10,661 nucleotides of DNA from Thermoplasmata archaeon (lineage in GTDB: Archaea; Thermoplasmatota; Thermoplasmata; Thermoplasmatales; Aciduliprofundaceae). Below, piece by piece: positions 1-5,301 of the stretch (position 1 is the first letter of the stretch; every line of letters begins with the position of its first letter). The notes under the pieces are model-generated. The model saw only the letters and a program-made list of their open reading frames with translations. It had not been told where the DNA came from and searched no databases. Location of the stretch: contig JAGGTO010000045.1 of NCBI GenBank assembly GCA_021163705.1, positions 1-10,661 of the forward strand, read 5' to 3'. The position numbers and the translations under genes are program-made.

Positions 1-152
1 ATGAGAGAATTCTGGAGAACGGGATGGTGTTCACTATTGAGCCTGGAATATATCTACCCGGAAAACTGGGGGTGAGGATAGAAGATGATGTATATGTATC
101 TGCTAAGGGTATAAGGTTGACCCAGGCAGATAGGGAACTTAAAATTTTGTGA
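1..152 (+). CDS. M24-family metallopeptidase, probably Xaa-Pro peptidase (3' end only)
   Basis: Only the C-terminal 49 codons are present, read from base 3 to a TGA at 150-152; the gene starts outside the window. The visible residues include NGMVFTIEPGIY followed by GVRIEDDVYV. In the pita-bread (M24) fold of prolidase, aminopeptidase P and methionine aminopeptidase, the Glu of TIEPG and the Glu of RIEDD are the last two ligands of the dinuclear metal centre. The spacing and the short tail after the second Glu fit a prolidase or Xaa-Pro aminopeptidase better than a methionine aminopeptidase. Such enzymes remove proline-containing ends from peptides in the cytoplasm, which suits a neighbourhood of peptide importers. 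The next gene begins 11 bases downstream on the same strand, so the two are probably co-transcribed. The family is secure, but the exact substrate class cannot be decided from this fragment. Confidence 0.85.
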   Translation, partial: ERILENGMVFTIEPGIYLPGKLGVRIEDDVYVSAKGIRLTQADRELKIL

Positions 153-163
153 GGTGGTGAAAA

Positions 164-964
164 ATGAAGAAGAAAATATTGTGGATTAACCCCGTTGGGG
201 GTGAAGAGTTCAACGAACCCATAAAGAATTTGCTGGAAGAGATAAAACAGGAGGACACGGAGGTAAAGGTTGTATCCCTTGCGAATAGATGGGGTAAAAA
301 GATAGGTCCGAAGCATGTGGAGTACCATTTTTACGAGGAGATGGTTTTGCCTTACACTCTTGCAGAAATCAAATGGGCTGAGAAGAACGGTTTCGATGCT
401 GCGGTTATAGGGTGCTTCTATGATCCAGGGCTAGAGACTGCGAGAGAGATAGTGGATGATATGATTGTCACGGCACCTGCAGAAGCTGCAATGGCCATAG
501 CAATGAGTCTTGGTCACAAGTTCTCAATCATAGTGGGAAGAAGGAAGTGGATACCGCAGATGGAGAGTAATGTTATAAAATACGGTTTGAAAGACAGGCT
601 TGCATCCTTCCGCTCTGTAGGACTTGGAGTGCTGGACTTCCACAGAGATGAGAAGAAAACAGCGGAGATAATAAAAAGAGAAGCGAGAAAGGCGGTGGAA
701 GAAGACGGTGCAGAGGTGATTTTGCTTGGATGCACCATACAGTTTGGATTCTATAAAGAATTGCAGGAGGAGATAGGTGTACCGGTCATCGATGCGGTGA
801 TTGCACCCTTCAAGTACGCAGAATTTCTGGTGGAGCTCAAAAAGCGCTTTGGATGGAAACACAGCAAGATAGGAGGCTACGAAACTCCGCCATTTGAGGA
901 GATGGATTCCTGGAATGTCTGGGAAGAGTATGAGTTTGTGGAAAAAGAAACCTGGAAAAAATGA
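164..964 (+). CDS. Asp/Glu/hydantoin racemase-family protein
   Basis: This 266-residue cytoplasmic protein has the pseudo-symmetric two-domain layout of the Asp/Glu racemase superfamily. It opens with a beta strand and loop (ILWINPVGGE, about residues 5-14). The two cysteines expected for cofactor-independent acid/base racemisation are both present: Cys84 in VIGCFYDPGLETAREI and Cys190 in ILLGCTIQF. The DPGLETARE stretch after Cys84 and the PAEAAMAIAMSLG segment (about 104-117) resemble hydantoin racemases more than glutamate or aspartate racemases. No hydantoinase is visible nearby, so the substrate is open; amino-acid racemase or a related isomerase are alternatives. The core ends near residue 230 and is followed by an acidic, Trp-rich tail of about 35 residues. 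The start is supported by GGTGGTGA at 153-160, three bases before the ATG. The gene lies between the M24 peptidase (11-base gap) and the cupin (9-base gap) in an apparent operon. Confidence 0.8.
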   Translation: MKKKILWINPVGGEEFNEPIKNLLEEIKQEDTEVKVVSLANRWGKKIGPKHVEYHFYEEMVLPYTLAEIKWAEKNGFDAAVIGCFYDPGLETAREIVDDMIVTAPAEAAMAIAMSLGHKFSIIVGRRKWIPQMESNVIKYGLKDRLASFRSVGLGVLDFHRDEKKTAEIIKREARKAVEEDGAEVILLGCTIQFGFYKELQEEIGVPVIDAVIAPFKYAEFLVELKKRFGWKHSKIGGYETPPFEEMDSWNVWEEYEFVEKETWKK

Positions 965-973
965 GGTGTCACA

Positions 974-1300
974 ATGGTGGAGATAGTAAAAATCGATGAG
1001 AAGCTATGGAAGGAGAGTATAAACAGAGCTATGCCAATTTTTAATAATGAGAATGTGGAGATGGGAATTTTAACCCTGGCTCCTGGAGAAAGGTCTCCCA
1101 AGGAAGGGTTTAGCATACATCCAAATAGTGAGGAGTATGCCTATGTGCTTGAGGGAGAGATCATTTTTTGCACGGATGAAAAATGCTATACTCTGAAAGA
1201 AGGAGATCTGATGTACAATTCAAAGGGTACACCACATTATACAGAAAATAAAAGTGAAAAAATAGCAAAGATATTGTGGGCTGTATCTCCACCTTTATAA
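974..1300 (+). CDS. Small single-domain cupin protein
   Basis: A 108-residue protein of one cupin barrel. Cupin motif 1 is seen at about residues 45-61 (GFSIHPNSEEYAYVLEG) and motif 2 at about 77-92 (GDLMYNSKGTPHYTEN). The usual metal ligands are two His and a Glu in motif 1 and a His in motif 2. Here the first His is Ser47, while His49, Glu54 and His88 are kept, so the site has three classical ligands. Cys66 and Cys71 sit four residues apart in the loop between the motifs (FCTDEKCY). Small cupins of this kind may be isomerases, dioxygenases or ligand sensors, and nothing here says which. Translation should start at 974, because GAGGTG at 963-968 overlaps the racemase stop codon and lies five bases before this ATG. 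It is the last gene of the M24-racemase-cupin group, and its stop codon is followed at once by a T-run. It converges on oppF with six bases between stop codons. Confidence 0.75.
   Translation: MVEIVKIDEKLWKESINRAMPIFNNENVEMGILTLAPGERSPKEGFSIHPNSEEYAYVLEGEIIFCTDEKCYTLKEGDLMYNSKGTPHYTENKSEKIAKILWAVSPPL
1257..1262 (-). terminator. Possible T-run terminator for the importer 1 permease/ATPase operon
   Basis: Read on the minus strand, 1242-1262 is T-rich and contains an uninterrupted T6 about 45 bases after the oppF stop codon. It lies inside the 3' part of the cupin gene, so the minus transcript would be antisense to the cupin message there. No other minus-strand T-run lies closer to the oppF stop. 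Confidence 0.4.
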
Positions 1301-1301
1301 C

Positions 1302-1308
1302 TTTTTTT
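1302..1308 (+). terminator. T-run terminator after the cupin gene
   Basis: Seven consecutive T bases begin two bases after the cupin stop codon, the normal archaeal transcription stop signal. The run reaches into the stop codon of the convergent oppF gene, so the + and - transcripts probably overlap at their 3' ends. No GC-rich stem precedes it. Confidence 0.6.
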
Positions 1309-2278
1309 ACTCTGAGCTATAAAGGTGGCAGGCAACATAGTGCTCAGGCTCAACCTCCACCAATTTTGGCTCCTTTTTCTTGCATATCTCTGTGGCGAAA
1401 GGACAGCGTGGATGGAATCTGCATCCGGAGGGCGGATTTATGGGACTTCCTATTTCACCCACGGATTTTATTCCTTTTGGTTTAAGCTCTTCCTCCTCTT
1501 TAGTTAGCACAGGTACAGAGGAGAGGAGCATCTGGGTATAGGGATGCAGAGGTTTCTGGAAAAATGTTTCCGTGGGGGCCATTTCGCATATTTTTCCAAG
1601 GTACATTATTGCCACATAGGAAGATATATTTCTCATCAAACTTAGGTCGTGGGTAATGAATAAGGAAGAGAGCCTAAATTCTTTCTGGATATTGAGGATG
1701 GCATTGATAATTTTTGCCTGTATAGATACATCTAAAGCAGATGTGGGTTCATCGAAGATAACGAAGGATGGGTTGGTAGCTATAGCTCTTGCAATTGATA
1801 CTGCCTGTTTCTCTCCACCACCCAAATCCGTGGGCTTGCGATACAGAAAATCTTCGGGTGGCAGTTCTACCATTTCAAGGAGCTTGGATACCTTTTCCTC
1901 CATCTCTTCTCTAGAGCTGACCATTCCATGAACCTTGAGTGGAAGCCCAACTATGTCTCTTATTATCTTTTTAGGGTTGAGTGAGCTTGCGGGATCTTGA
2001 AAGACCATCTGAATATCTCTTTTAAGGTTTTTAGGTCTTCTCTCAAGTGGCATGGAAATATCCTGTCCTTTGAATAGTATCTTTCCATCTGTTGGTGGAA
2101 AGAGGCCTACCACCACATGTCCGGTGGTGCTTTTGCCCGAACCCGATTCACCCACGAGACCCATCGTAGTTCCCTTTTTAACTTTCAGGCTAATATTATC
2201 AACTGCCTTTACCGTTCCATATGGTGTGGGAAAGTATTTTTTAAGATTGCGAATTTCTAATATATACTCATTCTCCAT
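1307..2278 (-). CDS. oppF: Oligopeptide-type ABC importer ATPase, OppF/DppF-like (importer 1)
   Basis: This 323-residue cytoplasmic nucleotide-binding subunit would power importer 1 as a heterodimer with OppD. In order it has Walker A GESGSGKST (43-51), Q-loop VFQDP (Gln94), ABC signature LGGGE (152-156), Walker B VIFDEP with catalytic Glu177, D-loop SALD, and switch histidine His210 in FITHDL. The C-terminal oligopeptide-transporter extension carries four Cys (286, 292, 299, 317); in at least one dipeptide importer ATPase of this family equivalent cysteines hold a [4Fe-4S] cluster. The signature is unusual, with Gly for Ser and Glu for Gln in LSGGQ. The ATG at 2278 is chosen because AGGAGG on the minus strand (2287-2292) lies eight bases before it. 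The upstream ATG at 2284 is only two bases from that site, and a longer reading to 2308 would sit inside oppD. It is the last gene of the operon and starts five bases after the oppD stop. Confidence 0.92.
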   Translation of the reverse strand: MENEYILEIRNLKKYFPTPYGTVKAVDNISLKVKKGTTMGLVGESGSGKSTTGHVVVGLFPPTDGKILFKGQDISMPLERRPKNLKRDIQMVFQDPASSLNPKKIIRDIVGLPLKVHGMVSSREEMEEKVSKLLEMVELPPEDFLYRKPTDLGGGEKQAVSIARAIATNPSFVIFDEPTSALDVSIQAKIINAILNIQKEFRLSSLFITHDLSLMRNISSYVAIMYLGKICEMAPTETFFQKPLHPYTQMLLSSVPVLTKEEEELKPKGIKSVGEIGSPINPPSGCRFHPRCPFATEICKKKEPKLVEVEPEHYVACHLYSSE

Positions 2279-2283
2279 GTTCA

Positions 2284-3255
2284 TTACCTCCTGTGATAGA
2301 GATAGCAAGAAACAAAATGCTCATGCTCCACTTCCACGGGCTCAGGAATGTTTTTCTTGCAATTGTCCATTATGTAATCACATCTTGGATGAAATCTGCA
2401 TCCGGAGGGGGGATGAAAGTAATTTGGAATTCTGCCTCTTATTCCCTTGGCAAACTCTTTTCCAGTAAGCTTGGGCACACATTCCAGAAGTTTTTGAGTA
2501 TAGGGATGCAGAGGATTGGAGAATACTTTTTCTGAAGGTCCCCATTCTATGATGTTCCCCGCGTACATCACATACACCCTATCAACATTCTCTCTTACAG
2601 CACCTAGCGCTTGAGAGACGAATATCCATCCTACATTCTTCTTTTTAACGAGATCTGTGAGCAGATTTAGCACCTGTGCTTTGATGGTGACATCAAGATT
2701 CGTTGTGGGCTCATCTGCAATGATAAGCTCTCTTTCCCCTATTAGAGCTAGAGCTATGCATACCCTCTGTCTCATTCCACCACTTAGCTGAAATGGATAG
2801 GAGTCAAATACTCTTTCGGGATCCGGTAGTGCAGCTTCTTTCAGTGCTTTTAGTGCCATCTCCTTTGCATCCTTCTCTTCCAGATTGTATGAGTATTTAA
2901 TTATGTCGAGCATTATCTGACCTATCTTGAATAGGGGATTGAGAGCAGAAGTGGGATCTTGGAATATCATACTTATCTTCTTTCTTCTGATTGTCAGAAG
3001 CTCTTCATTGCTCATCTTGAGTACATCTTTTCCATTGTAAACTATCTCTCCCTTCTTTATTATCGCATTGGATGGAAGAATTCTCAATATGGATTTCATC
3101 GTTGTAGTTTTTCCACTTCCAGATTCTCCTATTACTCCTACCCTTTCACCTTTATGAACTGTAAGATGCACACCATTGAGTACATGTGATATGCCCATAT
3201 GGGTCTTGTAGCCAACATGCAGATCCTTTATTTCCAATAGTGGTTCACCATTCAT
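2284..3255 (-). CDS. oppD: Oligopeptide-type ABC importer ATPase, OppD/DppD-like (importer 1)
   Basis: A 323-residue nucleotide-binding subunit, partner of OppF. Motifs in order are Walker A GESGSGKTT (43-51), Q-loop IFQDP (Gln99), ABC signature LSGGM (157-161), Walker B LIIADEP with Glu182, and D-loop TNLD. The switch-histidine position reads FVSQALG, so the expected His-Asp is Gln215-Ala216; I checked this in the nucleotides near 2605-2615. Four C-terminal Cys (286, 292, 299, 317) match the positions in OppF exactly and could carry the family's iron-sulfur cluster. The ATG at 3255 is chosen because GGGGTGAT precedes it by three bases. A longer reading to 3309 would overlap oppC by about 50 bases and add 18 residues unlike the family's N-terminus. 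The oppC stop lies four bases upstream. With its switch His missing, this subunit's own ATP site is probably slow or inactive; the rest of the protein is intact, so it is not a pseudogene. Confidence 0.92.
   Translation of the reverse strand: MNGEPLLEIKDLHVGYKTHMGISHVLNGVHLTVHKGERVGVIGESGSGKTTTMKSILRILPSNAIIKKGEIVYNGKDVLKMSNEELLTIRRKKISMIFQDPTSALNPLFKIGQIMLDIIKYSYNLEEKDAKEMALKALKEAALPDPERVFDSYPFQLSGGMRQRVCIALALIGERELIIADEPTTNLDVTIKAQVLNLLTDLVKKKNVGWIFVSQALGAVRENVDRVYVMYAGNIIEWGPSEKVFSNPLHPYTQKLLECVPKLTGKEFAKGIRGRIPNYFHPPSGCRFHPRCDYIMDNCKKNIPEPVEVEHEHFVSCYLYHRR
2287..2292 (-). promoter_or_regulatory. Ribosome binding site of oppF inside the end of oppD
   Basis: AGGAGG on the minus strand is formed by the last two Arg codons of oppD and lies immediately before its TAA. 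It is eight bases from the ATG at 2278 and decides that start over the ATG overlapping the oppD stop. The placement favours translational coupling of the two ATPase genes. Confidence 0.7.
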
Positions 3256-3259
3256 CTTA

Positions 3260-4135
3260 TCACCCCTCAAATGCATCCTTGATGCCATCTCCAAGCAGGT
3301 TGAATCCAAGGATTACATATGAAATTGCCAGAGCTGGAAATAGGCTGATCCACCAGTAATCTGGGAGGAATTTTGCACCATCTGCCACCATGGTTCCTAA
3401 ATCTGGTGTGGGTGGCTGTGCTCCCAAACCCACAAAGCTCAACGACGCACCTAAGAGTATGACCCATCCCACATCCAAGGTTACTTTAGTTAATACAGCG
3501 CCCATTGCGTTGGGAAATATTTCTTTGAACATTATATGAAAGCTACTTGCTCCCGTAACCTTAGCAGCGTATACAAAATACTCTTCCTTAACAGAGGATG
3601 TGATATTATATAGCAATCTTGTATACCAAGGCCACCACATAAGGGAGACCGCCATCATTGCATGGAATGCACTAGGTGTAAGGAGAGAACATACGGAGAG
3701 TGCCAGAACAAGGGGTGGAACTGCAATAAAAATGTCGGCTATTCTCATTATCAGCTTTCCTATCCATCTTTCTCTATAGTATCCTGCAATTAACCCTAAG
3801 ATAACTCCTGTTGGAACTACAAGCGTGAGAACTACCGCTGCCATCATCAGGGAGTATCTGAACCCGAATATTGTTCTGGAAAGAACATCCCTTCCAAATT
3901 CATCTGTGCCAAACAAATGCTGCCAGCTTGGTGGTTGAGTCGCATTTTTAAAATCGGTGAAAAAACCTGCATGGGTGGGGTATGGTGCAATCCAGGGTGC
4001 AAATACTGCCATCACCACTGTGGAAAGTGATATAATTAAGCCTATCATTGAAAGTGGTGAGCGTCTAAAGCGATACCATTTTTTCCCTAACTCTATAGTT
4101 TTTATCCATTCTGAAAATATGTCCTTGAAACTCAT
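3260..4135 (-). CDS. oppC: Oligopeptide-type ABC importer permease, OppC/DppC-like (importer 1)
   Basis: A 291-residue integral membrane subunit. It has a hydrophilic amphipathic N-terminus, a first transmembrane helix at about 30-50, and then an external loop with PPSWQHLFGTDEFGRDVLSR (68-87). That FGTDxxGRD motif is typical of OppC/DppC. Further hydrophobic helices lie near 95-118, 133-152, 160-178, 213-235 and 264-283. The cytoplasmic EAA loop that docks on the ATPases lies at about 188-209 (VYAAKVTGASSFHIMFKEIF), with Tyr where the family usually has Glu. The start at 4135 overlaps the oppB stop in an ATGA, and GGAGG lies ten bases upstream, so translation is probably coupled. It forms the translocation pore with OppB. 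Confidence 0.92.
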   Translation of the reverse strand: MSFKDIFSEWIKTIELGKKWYRFRRSPLSMIGLIISLSTVVMAVFAPWIAPYPTHAGFFTDFKNATQPPSWQHLFGTDEFGRDVLSRTIFGFRYSLMMAAVVLTLVVPTGVILGLIAGYYRERWIGKLIMRIADIFIAVPPLVLALSVCSLLTPSAFHAMMAVSLMWWPWYTRLLYNITSSVKEEYFVYAAKVTGASSFHIMFKEIFPNAMGAVLTKVTLDVGWVILLGASLSFVGLGAQPPTPDLGTMVADGAKFLPDYWWISLFPALAISYVILGFNLLGDGIKDAFEG

Positions 4136-5154
4136 GAGGCTCGCCTCCCTATCCTTGGATCAAGATATGCAACTACAACATCCACAATTATATTGGCTAT
4201 TGCAAATATTATGCCAATAACTAGCACCACGGCCACTATTCCATTGATATCCTTATTGAGCATCACATTTATGCCGTATCTGGAGAATCCGGGCCACTGG
4301 TATATAAGCTCTACCATGAATGCGTTGCCTAAGAGTGAGGCAATATCCATGCCCATTACCGTTACTGCCGGAACTAGGGATGGCTTGAGAATGTACTTTG
4401 AGAATATGGTTCTCTCTGGGATCCCATACGCTCTTACCAGGGCTACATGCTCTTTTTCCGTGTTCTCTACCATTCCTGCTCTTATTATCCTGGCATCCTG
4501 TGCCATTGCTCCAAGAGATAATGCAAATGCGGGTAGTATCATATGCCAGAGTATGTCCACAAAGGTATCTATTCTCCCTGAGAGAAGGGCATCGAGAAGC
4601 GAGAACCCTGTGATGCGAGGTGGAGGTATGGTACCATAGCTGTACATTCCATGGGTGGGAAATAAAGGTATCAAAGAGGCAAATACAAGCTGAAATAACA
4701 ATCCCCAAACGAAAGAAGGTACTGAGATTCCTATGTAAGCCAGAACTCTCACCATATTATCTGGAAGTCTGTAGGCATATCTCCCTGCAATGATACCTAG
4801 AGCCAAGGCACCTAAAATTTCAAATATGGCCGCCAGGAATATGAGCTGCAGAGAAGCTGGCAAATATTCTATAACATCCACAGTAACGCTTCTTTTTGTG
4901 TATATTGAGTATCCAAGATCTCCATGAAATAGGTCAACCCACCAGTAATAATACTGGACCCATATGGGTTTATCTAACCTTAGCTGATGCCTTATTTGTT
5001 CAATTACCCAGTCTGGAGCATTGGGTCCTGCTGCCATACGCGCAGGGTCTCCTGGTAACACTCTGGAAAGGACAAATATCAGTATCGAAAGGCCAATAAG
5101 CGTGGGTATTATGTATAGGATCCTCTTTCCCACATACTTCCATATGGCATTCAT
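4132..5154 (-). CDS. oppB: Oligopeptide-type ABC importer permease, OppB/DppB-like (importer 1)
   Basis: A 340-residue integral membrane subunit. Its start is typical of OppB: a short basic segment leads into the first helix (YIIPTLIGLSILIFVLSRVL, 14-33) and is followed by PGDPARMAAGP. Further helices lie near 101-124, 136-165, 203-217, 265-285 and 305-330, and it ends in the family's YLDPRIG. The EAA-type coupling loop is at about 235-262 (HVALVRAYGIPERTIFSKYI) and is less canonical than in importer 2, where it reads YIKTARAKG. GGTGA lies ten bases before the ATG, and this is the first gene of the oppB-oppC-oppD-oppF operon. A TATA box at 5206-5215 gives it its own promoter, separate from the binding-protein gene upstream. 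Fit to the family is strong; peptides are the likely but unproven cargo. Confidence 0.93.
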   Translation of the reverse strand: MNAIWKYVGKRILYIIPTLIGLSILIFVLSRVLPGDPARMAAGPNAPDWVIEQIRHQLRLDKPIWVQYYYWWVDLFHGDLGYSIYTKRSVTVDVIEYLPASLQLIFLAAIFEILGALALGIIAGRYAYRLPDNMVRVLAYIGISVPSFVWGLLFQLVFASLIPLFPTHGMYSYGTIPPPRITGFSLLDALLSGRIDTFVDILWHMILPAFALSLGAMAQDARIIRAGMVENTEKEHVALVRAYGIPERTIFSKYILKPSLVPAVTVMGMDIASLLGNAFMVELIYQWPGFSRYGINVMLNKDINGIVAVVLVIGIIFAIANIIVDVVVAYLDPRIGRRAS

Positions 5155-5180
5155 TTTTGACCCTCACCTTAACAATTTTT

Positions 5181-5194
5181 GATATTTCGATATC
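5181..5194. repeat. Inverted repeat at the predicted oppB (importer 1) start of transcription
   Basis: GATAT-TTCG-ATATC is a perfect 5+5 inverted repeat with a four-base centre. It lies 12 bases downstream (minus strand) of the TATA box and covers the expected transcription start near 5184, a usual place for a repressor operator. It is short and AT-rich, so chance is possible. Confidence 0.4.
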
Positions 5195-5205
5195 TATAGC
5201 TAGGA

Positions 5206-5215
5206 TATATTTAAA
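5206..5215 (-). promoter_or_regulatory. TATA box for the oppBCDF operon (importer 1)
   Basis: TTTAAATATA on the minus strand, preceded by purine-rich bases that could serve as a BRE. Spacing of about 26 bases places transcription start near 5184, giving a leader of about 30 bases that includes the oppB ribosome binding site. The identical 10-mer occurs before the binding-protein gene at 6970-6979. Confidence 0.6.
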
Positions 5216-5275
5216 CATTTTGTTTCAAATATTTCCATATTTTCTCAAAACAGAGCAAATAATTGAACTTAAAAT

Positions 5276-5282
5276 AAAAAAA
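5276..5282 (-). terminator. T-run terminator after the binding-protein gene (importer 1)
   Basis: T7 followed by ATTTT on the minus strand begins about 19 bases past the stop codon of the binding-protein gene. Together with the new TATA box at 5206-5215 it separates the binding protein from the permease operon, though some read-through is possible. Confidence 0.6.
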
Positions 5283-5301
5283 TATGAAAGTATAGATTAA
5301 T

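Noticed and set aside
2279..2308. Longer oppF reading starting at 2308 or 2284
   Set aside because: These starts lie inside the end of oppD or only two bases from the AGGAGG site; the ATG at 2278 is correctly spaced and gives a family-like N-terminus.
2284..3255. oppD as a pseudogene because the switch His is missing
   Set aside because: The frame is intact, all other motifs and the four Cys are kept, and OppF carries the matching change, so an asymmetric ATPase is more likely than decay.
3256..3309. Longer oppD reading starting at 3309
   Set aside because: It would overlap the end of oppC and add 18 residues with no family match; GGGGTGAT supports 3255.
4193..4708. Open frames of about 150 codons on both strands overlapping oppB of importer 1
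   Set aside because: They are shadows of a clear permease gene, with no ribosome site or domain.
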